Positions 36,439 through 45,849 are shown, numbered from the stretch's first letter. The stretch is DNA of 64,000 nucleotides from Roseovarius carneus (GCF_020141465.1 NZ_JAHSPD010000001.1:1594374-1658373); one strand, 5' to 3'. The notes: a model not told the origin generated them from the sequence alone. Made by a program: numbers and translations.

Positions 36439-37292
36439 AGGCCCTCAAGCGCTTGGGCCGCGCGGCGGCGCGCGGCGAGGTAGCCATGTTTGGGTGCGAA
36501 AAAGAATGCGGCCAGAAACAGAAGCGTTTGCAGGCAGACAATCAGCCCGCCCGTGGCCCCGTCGAGGAAGAAGCTGAGATAAGCCCCGACGAAACAGGTG
36601 CCCGCCCCGATGGAGACGCTGAGGACCAACAGTCGCGGAAAACGGTCCGTCAGAAGATAGGCCGTGGCACCGGGCGTCACTACAAGCGCGATCACCAGAA
36701 ACGCGCCCACGGTTTGCAACGCCGCCACGCAGGATGCCGACAGCAGCGTGAAGAAGATCACCCGCAACAGGCCGGGTCGGAGCCCGATGGAGCGCGCATG
36801 GTTTTCATCAAAGAAGGTGACCATGAAGTCCTTCCACTTGGCCGTGAGAATGGCCAGCGTGACAAAGCCGATGATGGCAAGTTGCAGCGTGTCGCCGGGA
36901 GTGATGGCGAGAATATTGCCCATCGTGATGGTCTGAATACTGACCGAGGCGGGCGAGAGCGAGACCATGAAGAGGCCGACCCCGAAGAAGGACGTGAAGA
37001 TAAGGCCGATGATCGTATCTTCCTTCAGCCCCGAGCGTTGGTTGAGGAACAGCATGGTCCCGGCAGCCAGCCCACCAGCCGCGAACGCCCCCAGCGCGAA
37101 GGGCAGGCCGAGCATATAGGCCCCGGCGACGCCCGGCACGATGGAATGGCTGAGTGCGTCGCCGATCAGCGACCAGCCCTTGAGCATCAGATAGGCCGAC
37201 AGAAACGCGCAGATCGCACCGACAAGGGCGCTCACCCACATCGCGTTGAGCATATAGCCATAGGTGAAGGGCAAGGTGAGCGTCTCGATCAC
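36435..37292 (-). CDS. sitC: Mn/Fe ABC transporter permease (SitC-type)
   Basis: A 285-residue ABC-3 family permease with the same plan as its downstream partner: [23 protein letters not shown] near residue 35, and [23 protein letters not shown] in a later helix. Having two distinct permease genes is characteristic of SitABCD-type manganese/iron systems rather than the single-permease ZnuABC. Start and stop overlap the neighbours by four bases. Confidence 0.88.
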   Translation of the reverse strand: MIETLTLPFTYGYMLNAMWVSALVGAICAFLSAYLMLKGWSLIGDALSHSIVPGVAGAYMLGLPFALGAFAAGGLAAGTMLFLNQRSGLKEDTIIGLIFTSFFGVGLFMVSLSPASVSIQTITMGNILAITPGDTLQLAIIGFVTLAILTAKWKDFMVTFFDENHARSIGLRPGLLRVIFFTLLSASCVAALQTVGAFLVIALVVTPGATAYLLTDRFPRLLVLSVSIGAGTCFVGAYLSFFLDGATGGLIVCLQTLLFLAAFFFAPKHGYLAARRRAAQALEGL

Positions 37293-38170
37293 TTGGACGC
37301 GGCCTTCTTGTCGGGCGGGGTGTCGGCGGACCCGTCGCCTTCATCGCCGTAGACCACGAAGGGCCGCTCGTCGTCGGTGATCACGCGGATCTGGCGCGCA
37401 TCGTCGTCATCATGCAGGTCCGAGCCACCCAGAACAAAGTGCCTGAGTACGCCGCCAAAGGCCCGCTCAAGATTGGCATGGGTGAAGATATCTTCGGTCA
37501 AGCCGTGGGCGATGACCGTGTGTTTGACCAAAATGGTGCGGTCGCAAAACTCAGGGACGGAGCCGAGGTTATGGGTCGAGACCAGCATCACGCGGCCCTC
37601 GTCGCGCATCTCGCGCAAGAGCGCGATGATGGCCTCTTCGGTTTGCACGTCAACGCCGGTGAAAGGCTCATCCAGCAAGATCACTTGGCCTTCCTGGGCC
37701 AGGGCGCGGGCGAGGAAGACGCGCTTGCGCTGCCCGCCCGACAATTCGCCAATCTGGCGCTGGCGAAAATCGGCCATGCCCACACGCCCCAACGCGTCGG
37801 ACACCGCCGCATGATCGGCGGCGCGGGGGCGGCGGAGAAAGCCCATATGGCCGTAACGGCCCATCATCACCACATCCTCGACCAGCACGGGAAAGGTCCA
37901 GTCAACCTCCTCGGCCTGCGGGACATAGGCGACGGTGTTGCGGCGCAGCGCCTCGCGGGCGGGCAATCCAAGCACGGTGATCTCACCGCGCGCGGCGGGG
38001 ACAAACCCCATGATCGCTTTGAAAAGCGTAGATTTGCCCGCCCCGTTCACCCCCACTAGGGCTGTGATCGTCCCGGTGGGGATATCGAAGCTGGCATCGG
38101 TGAGGGCGGTCGCCCCATTGCGGTAGGTGACCGTGACGCCCTTGGCGGTGATGCCAGCCCCGGCGCTCAC
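37289..38170 (-). CDS. sitB: Mn/Fe ABC transporter ATP-binding protein (SitB-type)
   Basis: A 293-residue ATPase: Walker [10 protein letters not shown] (about 39-47), signature [15 protein letters not shown], Walker [13 protein letters not shown] and switch His in VSTHNLG. After the normal end of the domain, near residue 245, it has a C-terminal extension of about 45 residues, rich in Asp (DLHDDDDAR) and polar residues, which might sense metal or bind partners; this is not a standard part of the family. Four-base overlaps on both sides show coupled translation. Confidence 0.88.
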   Translation of the reverse strand: MSAGAGITAKGVTVTYRNGATALTDASFDIPTGTITALVGVNGAGKSTLFKAIMGFVPAARGEITVLGLPAREALRRNTVAYVPQAEEVDWTFPVLVEDVVMMGRYGHMGFLRRPRAADHAAVSDALGRVGMADFRQRQIGELSGGQRKRVFLARALAQEGQVILLDEPFTGVDVQTEEAIIALLREMRDEGRVMLVSTHNLGSVPEFCDRTILVKHTVIAHGLTEDIFTHANLERAFGGVLRHFVLGGSDLHDDDDARQIRVITDDERPFVVYGDEGDGSADTPPDKKAASK

Positions 38171-39054
38171 TCGGTCAGGCCCTCCGCAATCGTCTCGGCC
38201 GTCACGCGCAGCAGATCGAGATAGGTGGGCACGGGGCCATCCGCCTCGGTCAGGCTGTCGACATAGAGCACGCCTGCGTATTGCGCATCCGTTTCGCGGG
38301 CGACCTGCTCTGCGGGGGCTTGGGACACGGTGCTTTCGCAGAACACGGCCGGAATGTTGTTCTCGCGCACCCCGTCGATCACGCGGCGCACCTGTTGGGG
38401 CGTGCCTGTGGCGTCGGCGTTGATTGGCCAGAGATAAAGCTCGTTCATCTCGAAATCGCGCACAAGATAGCTGAACGCGCCCTCGCAGGAGACAAGCCAG
38501 CGCTGCTCTTGCGGGACGGCCATGATCCGGTCGCGCAGAGGGGCGATAGTGGCCGTGATCTCGGCCTTGTAGGCGGCAGCGTTAGCCTCATAAATGGCGG
38601 CGTTCTCCGGGTCGTGTTCGACAAATGCGTCGCGGATATTGTCCACGTAAATGAGCGCAGTTTCCAGACCCATCCACGCATGGGGGTTCGGTTTGCCTTC
38701 ATATTCGCCCGAATTGATGCTCATCGGCTCGATCCCGTCGGAAAGGGTGGCGCTGGGCACGTCCGAGAGGTTGGCGAAGAACTGCTCGAACCATAGCTCA
38801 AGATTCAGCCCGTTCCACAGGATCAGGTCAGCATCCTGCGCACGGATGATGTCGCGCGGAGTGGGCTGGTAGCCGTGGATTTCGGCGCCGGCCTTGGTGA
38901 TGCTTTCAACGATTGCAGCATCGCCGGCCACGTTGCGAGCCATGTCGGCGATGACGGTGAAGGTGGTTATGGCCTTGAATTTATCCTCGTCGGCGGCGGC
39001 AGGCATCCAAAGAGTGGCGGCCAAAGCGGCGCCGAGGGCAAGGGGTCTGATCAT
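38167..39054 (-). CDS. sitA: Mn/Fe ABC transporter metal-binding protein (SitA-type)
   Basis: A 295-residue cluster A-I binding protein with a signal peptide (ending AAA/D, about residue 21). Metal ligands typical of SitA/MntC are visible: His in [12 protein letters not shown], His in NPHAWMG, a Glu in VFCESTVSQ and an Asp in [11 protein letters not shown]. It binds Mn2+ or Fe2+ in the periplasm. The absence of a His-rich loop argues against zinc. AAAGGAG precedes the ATG. A Fur/Mur-like box lies 73 bases upstream. Confidence 0.89.
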   Translation of the reverse strand: MIRPLALGAALAATLWMPAAADEDKFKAITTFTVIADMARNVAGDAAIVESITKAGAEIHGYQPTPRDIIRAQDADLILWNGLNLELWFEQFFANLSDVPSATLSDGIEPMSINSGEYEGKPNPHAWMGLETALIYVDNIRDAFVEHDPENAAIYEANAAAYKAEITATIAPLRDRIMAVPQEQRWLVSCEGAFSYLVRDFEMNELYLWPINADATGTPQQVRRVIDGVRENNIPAVFCESTVSQAPAEQVARETDAQYAGVLYVDSLTEADGPVPTYLDLLRVTAETIAEGLTE

Positions 39055-39126
39055 TGTGGGTGGCTCCTTTAGGGTTGCAAGTCTGGATCTTGATGTAGAG
39101 TGGCAGGGGGTGGGTGTAAATAGGAA

Positions 39127-39141
39127 TGAGAACTATTCTCA
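39127..39141 (-). promoter_or_regulatory. Fur/Mur-type operator of the sit operon
   Basis: A 15-bp element TGAGAACTATTCTCA, a 6-bp perfect inverted repeat with a 3-base centre that fits the 7-1-7 Fur-box layout. It lies between sitA and the divergent flavin demethylase gene, nearer to the expected sitA promoter. In alphaproteobacteria the Fur relative Mur represses sit genes when manganese is sufficient, which fits. Confidence 0.68.
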
Positions 39142-39178
39142 AAAAAGATATGCGCAAACCTCAGCCGCAAAAGTTTAT

Positions 39179-39190
39179 TCGAGCGCTCAA
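39179..39190 (+). promoter_or_regulatory. TetR-type operator 1 (flavin demethylase promoter)
   Basis: TCGAGCGCTCAA, 11 of 12 positions matching the perfect palindrome at 43621, with the same TTTATT on its left. The core GAGCGCTC ends 7 bases before a TTTACG -35 box, exactly as at operator 2. Confidence 0.72.
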
Positions 39191-39195
39191 TTAAC

Positions 39196-39224
39196 TTTAC
39201 GTGGCGCGCTCGCGGCGCTAGCGT
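39196..39224 (+). promoter_or_regulatory. Predicted promoter of the demethylase operon
   Basis: TTTACG, 17 bases, TAGCGT. The aminotransferase promoter has the same layout (TTTACG, 17, TAGGTT) at the same distance from the operator, which supports both. It lies 44 bases ahead of the flavin oxidoreductase ATG. Confidence 0.5.
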
Positions 39225-39267
39225 TCAGTCCTGCGCCACGCGCAACCATGTAAACAGGGGCGAGCCA

Positions 39268-41322
39268 ATGGCCAGCGGTGCAGATTATTCCATCCTTTTC
39301 GAGCGTGTGAAAATCGGCCCCGTCACCGCGCGCAACCGTTTCTATCAGGTGCCTCATTGCAACGGCATGGGCTATGTTAGGCCCCGCGCCGAGGCCGCGA
39401 TGCGCGGCATGAAGGCCGAAGGCGGCTGGGCCGTTATTGCGAATCAGGAGACTGAAATTCATCCCACCTCGGACCTTTCGCCCTTTGCGGAAGGGCGGCT
39501 TTGGGATGCGCGCGATATTCCTGGCCTGCGCCTGATGACGGATGCGGTGCACGACCATGGCGGACTGGCGGCGGTGGAGCTTGCCCATAACGGGCATCAC
39601 GCGCCCAACCACCTGACACGCGCGCCGGTTTTGGGCGCGTCCGAGCTGTCGCTCGACGTGGCCTTCCCCAAACAGGCCCGCGCGATGGACAAGGCCGATA
39701 TCAAAGCGCTGCGTGCCTGGCATAAGGCCGCGGCGATCCGCGCGCGCGATGCGGGGTTCGACATCATCTATGTCTATGCGGGCCACCATATGACCATCGC
39801 ACAGCATTTCCTTTTGCCGCAATTCAATGACCGGATGGACGAGTATGGCGGAACTCTTGAGAACCGCGTGCGGCTGACCCGCGAGCTTCTGGAGGATACG
39901 CGCGAGGTGGTTGGCGATACGTGTGGCATCGCCATGCGCCTCGCCGTTGATGAGATGCGCGGCCCGGATGGGATGCAGGCCGCCGAGGAAGGACGCGCCG
40001 TCGTGGAGATGCTGGCCGAGCTGCCTGATCTGTGGGACGTGAACGTGGCCGATTGGGCCAATGACAGTGTCACCTCCCGGTTTCAGCAGGCCGAGGGGTA
40101 TCAGAACGACTACATTTCCTTTGTCAAACAGGTCACGACCAAGCCCGTGGTTGCCGTGGGCCGTATCGGCTCGCCCGACATGATGGCGTCGATGGTGCGC
40201 AAGGGGATCGTGGATTTCATCGGGGCCGCGCGCCCGTCGATCTCGGACCCGTTTTTGCCCAAGAAGATCGAAGAGGGCCGGATCGAGGAGATACGCGAGT
40301 GTATCGGCTGCAACATCTGCGTCTCCGCTGACAGCCTCAGCGTGCCTATTCGCTGCACGCAAAACCCCACGATGGGCGAGGAATGGCGGCGTGGCTGGCA
40401 TCCGGAAAAGATCGCGCCCAAAGGGTCTGAGGAGGCGGCGCTCGTCGTGGGCGCGGGGCCTGCGGGGCTTGAATGCGCGATGCAGCTGGCGCGGCGAGGC
40501 TATGACGTGACGCTGGCCGAGGCGGGCCCTGAGATGGGCGGGCGGGTGCTGGCCGAATCCGGTCTTCCGGGGCTTGGCGCGTGGAAGCGTGTGGCCGATC
40601 ACCGGCTTTATGATCTGTCTCAGCGCGGCAATGTGCAGATGTTCACCGGCAGCGCGCTTGGGGCGGAAGAGGTGCTGGAGCTTGGCATCCCCAACGTCTT
40701 TATCGCGACGGGCAGCCATTGGCGCGCCGATGGGCGGGGCCGTAACACGCTTGGGGGGTTGGAGACTGATGGCAGCCTGCGGGTCTTGACGCCTGACGAT
40801 ATTATGGCGGGCAAGCGCCCGCCTGCGGGACCAGTGATGATCTATGACGATGATCAGGCCTATCTCGCGGGCGTGATCGCCGAGCTTCTGGCCGCCTCGC
40901 ATCCTGTGGTCTTCGTTACCCCCGCCAACATGGTCTCGCCTTTCACCGAGCTGACGCTGGAGCAGCACCGCATTCAGCGCCGCCTTATCGAGCTGGACGT
41001 GGAGATCATCACCCATCACAGCCTTGCCGCCCTCAAGGCCACGCCGCAAATCGCCTGCTCCTATACCGGGCGGTTGCGTGACATCGCCTGTGCGAGCGTG
41101 GTTCTGGTGACCGAACGGGTGCGTGAGACGGCGCTTTATGACAGCCTGCGCGCGCAGGACCACGGGCTGCGCACGCTGTCGCTTATCGGGGATGCGGCAA
41201 ATCCGGGGATGATCGCGGATGCGGTCTATGAGGGTCACCGCGCCGCACGCAATTTTGAGCGTGACCCGGCTGAGGTGGATGCGGAATTCTTCCGGCGCGA
41301 AATGACCGCGCTCAGCGATTAG
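39268..41322 (+). CDS. TMADH/DgcA-like flavin- and 4Fe-4S-dependent N-demethylase
   Basis: A 684-residue NADH:flavin oxidoreductase of the trimethylamine dehydrogenase family. An N-terminal TIM barrel binds FMN; Cys31 in VPHCNGMGY aligns with the cysteine that carries covalent FMN in TMADH. The 4Fe-4S cysteines are CIGCNIC plus a Cys 12 residues later, followed by RRGWHPEK as in TMADH. The C-terminal half is a pyridine-nucleotide fold (VVGAGPAGLECAMQLARRGY). It removes methyl groups oxidatively from secondary or tertiary amines; relatives act on trimethylamine, dimethylglycine, stachydrine derivatives. It heads an operon with a Rieske oxygenase (11-base gap) and a cupin. Substrate unknown. 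Confidence 0.87.
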   Translation: MASGADYSILFERVKIGPVTARNRFYQVPHCNGMGYVRPRAEAAMRGMKAEGGWAVIANQETEIHPTSDLSPFAEGRLWDARDIPGLRLMTDAVHDHGGLAAVELAHNGHHAPNHLTRAPVLGASELSLDVAFPKQARAMDKADIKALRAWHKAAAIRARDAGFDIIYVYAGHHMTIAQHFLLPQFNDRMDEYGGTLENRVRLTRELLEDTREVVGDTCGIAMRLAVDEMRGPDGMQAAEEGRAVVEMLAELPDLWDVNVADWANDSVTSRFQQAEGYQNDYISFVKQVTTKPVVAVGRIGSPDMMASMVRKGIVDFIGAARPSISDPFLPKKIEEGRIEEIRECIGCNICVSADSLSVPIRCTQNPTMGEEWRRGWHPEKIAPKGSEEAALVVGAGPAGLECAMQLARRGYDVTLAEAGPEMGGRVLAESGLPGLGAWKRVADHRLYDLSQRGNVQMFTGSALGAEEVLELGIPNVFIATGSHWRADGRGRNTLGGLETDGSLRVLTPDDIMAGKRPPAGPVMIYDDDQAYLAGVIAELLAASHPVVFVTPANMVSPFTELTLEQHRIQRRLIELDVEIITHHSLAALKATPQIACSYTGRLRDIACASVVLVTERVRETALYDSLRAQDHGLRTLSLIGDAANPGMIADAVYEGHRAARNFERDPAEVDAEFFRREMTALSD

Positions 41323-41332
41323 GAGACATGTG

Positions 41333-42523
41333 ATGGCCAAGGACATGAGTGATCTGGGCGGCTACCGCGAAGGGTTTGCCTTGCCGCGTGCGTTCTACAC
41401 GGACCCCGCGATTTATGAGCGCGACATCACTTGCTATTGGAACCAAAGCTGGATTTGGGTGGGTCATATCAGTCAGATCCCCAATCCCGGCGATTATTTC
41501 CTCTTCGATTATGGCCCCGAGAGCATCATCATCGTGCGCACCCAAAGCGGTGAGGTGCGCGCCCATCTCAACGTGTGCCGCCACCGGGGCAGCCGGGTCT
41601 GCACGCAAGGTGAGGGCAACACGCGGCTGTTTGTGTGCCCCTATCACGCGTGGAGCTTTGATCTCGAAGGGAGCCTGCGGGGCGGGCGGGCGATGGGGCC
41701 GGATTTTGATCCCGGTGAGTGGGGTCTGTTCCCCGCGCATCTGCGTATATTCGAGGGCCTGATTTTCATCAGCACAGCAGAGACGCCACCCCCGATTGAC
41801 GCAGGGCTTGAGCAGTTGAAGCCCTTGGCGGCCCCTTTTGATTTGTCCAATCTGAAAGTGGCGCATGAGGCGTCGTACCCGGTGCCCGCCAACTGGAAAC
41901 TCGCGGTCGAGAATTATATGGAGTGTTATCACTGCGCCCCCTCGCACAAGGAATATGCGCGCAGCCATACCCTGAAAGACCCGCGCGATGTGACCGCCCT
42001 GGACCCCGCGCTGAAAGAGCGGTCCCGCGCCATTGGCTTGTCCACAGAAACGGTTCAGGCTGGCGGTGCGACGGCTGTGGCCCCCGGCGCGGATATCTAT
42101 TGGCGGCGCTATCCGCTCTTTGAGGGGTATGACACCGGCAGCCAGACCGGCAAGGGAGTCGCACCGCTGCTTGGCACGCTCACAGGATATGACGGCGGGG
42201 CCACCGATCTTGGCGTGGGCGCGCTCAACAACCTGCTGATCTACGCCGATCACGTGGTCGGCTATCGCTTCGTTCCGCGCGGGCTTCAGGAGACTGACAT
42301 TCAAGTCGTGTGGTATGTGCGCGGGAACGCGGTCGAGGGGCGCGACTATGACCGCGAGGCGCTCACATGGCTCTGGCACGTCACGTCATTGGATGATGAG
42401 CGGATCATCCGCCATAATCAGGCGGGTGTGAACTCGCACCATTTTCAGCCTGGTCCCCTATCGGAAATGGAATGGGGCATAGACGGGTTTTACCGCGGAT
42501 ACCTCGCGTTTCTGCAGCGCTGA
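41333..42523 (+). CDS. Rieske oxygenase alpha subunit (GbcA-like)
   Basis: A 396-residue ring-hydroxylating-type oxygenase. The Rieske 2Fe-2S ligands are Cys82-x-His84 (NVCRHRGS) and Cys102-x2-His105 (CPYHAW). The mononuclear iron site shows NYMECYHCAPSHKEY. It is similar in layout to GbcA, which demethylates glycine betaine with O2. A reductase partner (GbcB-like) is not in the window. The AGGAGA site supports starting at ATG 41333 rather than GTG 41330. It lies directly after the flavin demethylase, so the two probably remove successive methyl groups of one compound. Confidence 0.87.
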   Translation: MAKDMSDLGGYREGFALPRAFYTDPAIYERDITCYWNQSWIWVGHISQIPNPGDYFLFDYGPESIIIVRTQSGEVRAHLNVCRHRGSRVCTQGEGNTRLFVCPYHAWSFDLEGSLRGGRAMGPDFDPGEWGLFPAHLRIFEGLIFISTAETPPPIDAGLEQLKPLAAPFDLSNLKVAHEASYPVPANWKLAVENYMECYHCAPSHKEYARSHTLKDPRDVTALDPALKERSRAIGLSTETVQAGGATAVAPGADIYWRRYPLFEGYDTGSQTGKGVAPLLGTLTGYDGGATDLGVGALNNLLIYADHVVGYRFVPRGLQETDIQVVWYVRGNAVEGRDYDREALTWLWHVTSLDDERIIRHNQAGVNSHHFQPGPLSEMEWGIDGFYRGYLAFLQR

Positions 42524-42555
42524 CCAGACGCTTAAATAACTTAAGGAGAGACCAA

Positions 42556-42894
42556 ATGGACCCGATCAAACCCGAAGACCGCCGCGTGGCCAATATCCAC
42601 ACGGCCGCGTTCACGCCCTTCTACTCGGACGGCAAGATGGACGGCGAAGTGCTGCAACTTGGTGGCGATGCAAAGCTTGGCAAGGGCTTCTACATCTACC
42701 GCATGGCCCCCGGCACCACCACCACGCCTCACCAGCATCGCGGGGACGAGGAGTTTTTTATCATTGATGGCGATCTCACCGACAATGATGGCACGGAGTA
42801 TGGCCCCGGCGATCTGGTGTGGCTTCGTGATGGAACCCAGCACTGCTCAACCACGAAAAATGGTTGTGTGATCGTGGTCTACGAGGTCCCCTGA
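42556..42894 (+). CDS. Small cupin-domain protein
   Basis: A 112-residue single cupin. Motif 1 is TTPHQHRGDEEFFIIDGDL with two His and a Glu as metal ligands, and motif 2 is GDLVWLRDGTQHCS with the third His. Cupins of this size serve as metal enzymes or metabolite-binding accessory proteins. It follows the Rieske gene after 32 bases with a clear AAGGAGAG site and overlaps the tail of the convergent TetR gene by 16 bases. Its role in the pathway is unknown; it may act on the ring or on a released intermediate. Confidence 0.8.
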   Translation: MDPIKPEDRRVANIHTAAFTPFYSDGKMDGEVLQLGGDAKLGKGFYIYRMAPGTTTTPHQHRGDEEFFIIDGDLTDNDGTEYGPGDLVWLRDGTQHCSTTKNGCVIVVYEVP

Positions 42895-43535
42895 GCCCGC
42901 GCACGAATCGCATCCGCCTGCGCCGGGATAAGCCGGCAGACCAAGGCGAGGGTCGCGTGATGCGCGCTCTCGCGCGTCACACTTGCGGGTGAGACGTGCA
43001 GGTGCTGCCAATAGCCGTCCGAGATCGTGTCAATCCACTCGGCCACTTCTGCGATCTCGGCCTCGGGTGCGTCTGGCATAAGCTTGGCACAAATCTGCCG
43101 CACCGCTGCTGCGCGGTTGGTGTCAAATTCAGCGGATACGTCGGCATATTGGGGCGTGAATTTTTGCTCGCCCCAGAAGGCAAACCACACGGCCAGCGCT
43201 TGCGGGTTGCACACGCGCGGTGAGAAATCCGCACGAATCAGCGACACGATCTGATCCAGCGGATCGTCGCCCGCGCTTGTGATTGCATGCTCCCATGTGC
43301 GTTGATAGGCGGCGTAATGCTCGGCCAAGGCGGCGGCCAAAAGCCCCGCCTTGGATTTGAAGTAAAACACCGCCACGCCTTGGCTTAGCCCCGCCTCATT
43401 GGCCACGGTGGCCAACGTGGTGCGAGACAACCCGTTGGCCGCGATGGAGCGCAGGGCGGCATCCAAAAGCTGCTGACGGCGCTTGTCGGCATTGGCTTTG
43501 CGCTCTTTGCGGGGTCTGTCGGTCGTGGTGCTCAT
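42879..43535 (-). CDS. BetI-like TetR-family repressor
   Basis: A 218-residue TetR-type regulator. The N-terminal helix-turn-helix spans about residues 18-65 (RRQQLLDAALRSIAANGLSR then TLATVANEAGLSQGVAVFYF), with KSKAGLLAAALAEHY after it, closely following BetI, the choline-sensing repressor. The C-terminal ligand domain keeps BetI-like AVWFAFWGEQKFTPQYADV. It is divergent from the aminotransferase, and the perfect palindrome TTGAGCGCTCAA lies between them. It probably represses all three transcription units of the island until the amine or an intermediate binds. Confidence 0.87.
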   Translation of the reverse strand: MSTTTDRPRKERKANADKRRQQLLDAALRSIAANGLSRTTLATVANEAGLSQGVAVFYFKSKAGLLAAALAEHYAAYQRTWEHAITSAGDDPLDQIVSLIRADFSPRVCNPQALAVWFAFWGEQKFTPQYADVSAEFDTNRAAAVRQICAKLMPDAPEAEIAEVAEWIDTISDGYWQHLHVSPASVTRESAHHATLALVCRLIPAQADAIRARAQGTS

Positions 43536-43620
43536 AGCAGGGGCCTTTCTTCGGGGGCCTTGTCCTAATTGATGCGTATCTTTTCACAGTCACAGCGCAC
43601 TGTCAGCCAGAATAATTTAT

Positions 43621-43632
43621 TTGAGCGCTCAA
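43621..43632. promoter_or_regulatory. TetR-type operator 2 (tetR/aminotransferase intergenic)
   Basis: Perfect 12-bp palindrome TTGAGCGCTCAA midway between the tetR and aminotransferase starts. Sites at 39179 and 47101 match it at 11 of 12 positions. It would allow autoregulation and control of the aminotransferase. Confidence 0.8.
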
Positions 43633-43637
43633 AAAAC

Positions 43638-43666
43638 TTTACGGGAAGGCCGGAGCACGATAGGTT
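43638..43666 (+). promoter_or_regulatory. Predicted promoter of the aminotransferase gene
   Basis: TTTACG, 17 bases, TAGGTT, starting 7 bases after the operator core, as at the demethylase promoter. It ends 23 bases before the ATG. Confidence 0.5.
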
Positions 43667-43689
43667 TTGATCAAATAAGGAGAAATGCC

Positions 43690-45060
43690 ATGCCCGATAG
43701 CAACGCCCCCTCGATCGAGACGCTGAACGAGTGGAACCGCACCAATCAATTGCCGCCCTGGGCGTCGATGAATTCGTGGCGCGAAGAGGCCTATCCGATG
43801 CTCACCGAAGCGCAGGGCATTTACATGTGGGATGATGCGGGCAAGCGCTTTATCGACGGGCCGGGTGGCATGTGGTGTGTGCAGATCGGATATGGGCGCG
43901 CGGAGATGGCCAAGGCGATCTCGGATCAGGTGATGAAGTTGCCTTATAATTCGCCGTGGAGCAGCGCGAGCGAGCCCTCCACTGTGCTTGCGCACAAGAT
44001 TGCAGAGCGCGCTCCGGGTGATCTGAATAATGTGTTTTTCACAACTGGTGGTTCCACCGCTGTGGATACAGCATTACGCATGGTTCATTTTATGAACAAC
44101 CGCCTTGGCCGGCCTGAGAAGAAAATGATGATCGCGCGCGAGAAGGGCTATCATGGCTCGACCTATCTTGCGGCGTCTGTGACCGGCAAGGAGCGCGACA
44201 AGACCAGCTTTGACGTGGCCCATGATCTGGTGCGCTTTTTGCCAGATGTGAACCCCTATATCCGCCCCGAAGGTATGTCCGTTGAGGCGTGGTGCGATGC
44301 AAAGGTGAATGATCTCGAACAGCTGATCTTAGAGCTGGGGCCCGAGAATGTCGGCGGCTTCATCGCCGAGCCGATCCTGTGCTCCGGCGGCGTGATCATT
44401 CCTCCCGAGGGCTACCATCGCCGCACGCTGGAGATCTGCCGCAAGCATGACATCCTTTATATCTCGGACGAGGTTGTCACCGGGTTTGGCCGTCTGGGCC
44501 ATTGGTTCGCCTCTGAGGCGGTGTTCGATATCGTCCCGGATATGATCACCTGCGCCAAGGGCCTCACCTCGGGTTATCAGGCGCTGGGCGCGTGCATCAT
44601 TTCAGACCGGATCATGGAGCGGATCACCGGGCCGGACGAGAACGTGATGTTCTCCAACGGCTATACCTATTCGGCCCATCCTGTGTCTTGTGCCGCAGCG
44701 CTGAAGAACATGGATATCTTTGAGGATGAAGGCATCCTTGAGCATGTCCGCGAGATCACGCCTTACTTTCAGGAACGTCTTCAGGCGCTTACGAAGTTCT
44801 CCATCGTAGGCGATGTGCGCGGCATGGGCCTGTTGGGCTGTATCGAGGGCAAGCTGGAGGATACCTCCGGCCTCGCGGCGGACAAAAAGCTGGGCGCGCT
44901 TCTGGATGCGGCCTGCGAGCGGCGCGGCCTTCTGGTGCGGCCTTTGATCAACATGGCGGTCTTCTCGCCGCCGCTGATCATCACCCGCGCGCAGATCGAC
45001 GAGATGTTCGATATTCTTGAAGACGCGCTTGAGGAGGTCACTGAAGCCATGGGGGCGTGA
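43690..45060 (+). CDS. Class III (omega) aminotransferase
   Basis: A 456-residue PLP enzyme of the beta-alanine/taurine:pyruvate type. GPGGMWCVQIGYGRAE is the N-terminal substrate region, FTTGGSTAVDTAL the phosphate loop, LYISDEVVTGFGRLG holds the PLP-ring Asp, and the Schiff-base Lys is in ITCAKGLTSGYQ. It moves an amino group from an omega- or beta-amino acid to pyruvate or similar. In this island it might deaminate the amine left after demethylation. I use the ATG at 43690, with AGGAG; earlier codons overlap the predicted promoter and operator. Confidence 0.9.
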   Translation: MPDSNAPSIETLNEWNRTNQLPPWASMNSWREEAYPMLTEAQGIYMWDDAGKRFIDGPGGMWCVQIGYGRAEMAKAISDQVMKLPYNSPWSSASEPSTVLAHKIAERAPGDLNNVFFTTGGSTAVDTALRMVHFMNNRLGRPEKKMMIAREKGYHGSTYLAASVTGKERDKTSFDVAHDLVRFLPDVNPYIRPEGMSVEAWCDAKVNDLEQLILELGPENVGGFIAEPILCSGGVIIPPEGYHRRTLEICRKHDILYISDEVVTGFGRLGHWFASEAVFDIVPDMITCAKGLTSGYQALGACIISDRIMERITGPDENVMFSNGYTYSAHPVSCAAALKNMDIFEDEGILEHVREITPYFQERLQALTKFSIVGDVRGMGLLGCIEGKLEDTSGLAADKKLGALLDAACERRGLLVRPLINMAVFSPPLIITRAQIDEMFDILEDALEEVTEAMGA

Positions 45061-45069
45061 CCCTCAGCC

Positions 45070-45849
45070 TCAGGGCTTGCGCCCTCTGAGATGATGCGGG
45101 CAATGCTCGCCCGTCTCAAGAACATGCAGCATGGCGCGCCATGTGATGATGTTATCGTTGAGAAATTCCTCGCCGACGCGGGCAATGAAGTCCGCACGGC
45201 GCGTGATATCCAACTCTTCCAGCTCTCCGGTCGCCTTGGCCGTGTACCACGGATTGCGGTTCACGATGCGGATCTGGTCAAAGCCTGCACTCCGCAGCGC
45301 CGCATCATATCGAACGGGGCTCGCCATCTCGAAATCCAAGCCCTCGGCTTTGATATAGGCCGCCATTTCCGGTGAGGGCGCGTCGTCATGTGAGATCATC
45401 CAGTCCGAGGCCGTGAACCATCCGCCGGGTTTCAGCACCCGGAAAACGTCATGGGCCAGCGCCTCTTTATCGCCTATGTGTATGATCGCATCCTTGGAGA
45501 ACACGACGTCAAATTGCGCTGGGCCAAAGGGCAGGGGGCCGGGCGCCACTTTCATAATTGTGACAGTGTTTTGGGCGCCTGCCGCTTTGATGCGCGCAGA
45601 GGCGGCACTGCACACCGTGTCCTCCACGTCGATCCCGGTGACGTGGCCCGCGCCATACTCCTGCGCCAAAGCCAACGTGATCGCCCCACTGCCGCATCCG
45701 ATATCGAGCACCGATTTTCCGGTCAGATCAAGACCCTCCAGCACGCGTGCCACCTCCTCGGGGCCGCCGGGCGAAAGGTATCCTTCGCCCCAAAGCTCCT
45801 CCAGAAAGGCGGTCATCTGCGCGTCGTAATGCTCATGCTCTGCGGACAT
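45070..45849 (-). CDS. PMT-like SAM-dependent methyltransferase
   Basis: A 259-residue class I methyltransferase resembling phosphoethanolamine N-methyltransferases: [19 protein letters not shown], then motif [28 protein letters not shown], and post-motif [16 protein letters not shown], as in PMT. This implies N-methylation of a small amine. It is odd to find a methyltransferase encoded with demethylating oxygenases; it could recycle methyl groups, make the ligand or protect a product. It starts 10 bases after the Rieske stop, with AAGGAA as ribosome site. Catalytic direction and substrate are inferred. Confidence 0.8.
   Translation of the reverse strand: MSAEHEHYDAQMTAFLEELWGEGYLSPGGPEEVARVLEGLDLTGKSVLDIGCGSGAITLALAQEYGAGHVTGIDVEDTVCSAASARIKAAGAQNTVTIMKVAPGPLPFGPAQFDVVFSKDAIIHIGDKEALAHDVFRVLKPGGWFTASDWMISHDDAPSPEMAAYIKAEGLDFEMASPVRYDAALRSAGFDQIRIVNRNPWYTAKATGELEELDITRRADFIARVGEEFLNDNIITWRAMLHVLETGEHCPHHLRGRKP

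Noticed and set aside
35605..39054. Metal ABC operon considered as a zinc ZnuABC system
   Set aside because: Two permease genes and a binding protein without a His-rich loop fit SitABCD (Mn/Fe) better, as does the Fur/Mur-like box.
39187..41346. 719-residue minus-strand open frame opposite the flavin demethylase
   Set aside because: No recognisable domain, composition rich in Arg/His/Gly typical of GC-rich antisense frames, while the plus strand encodes a clear TMADH-family protein.
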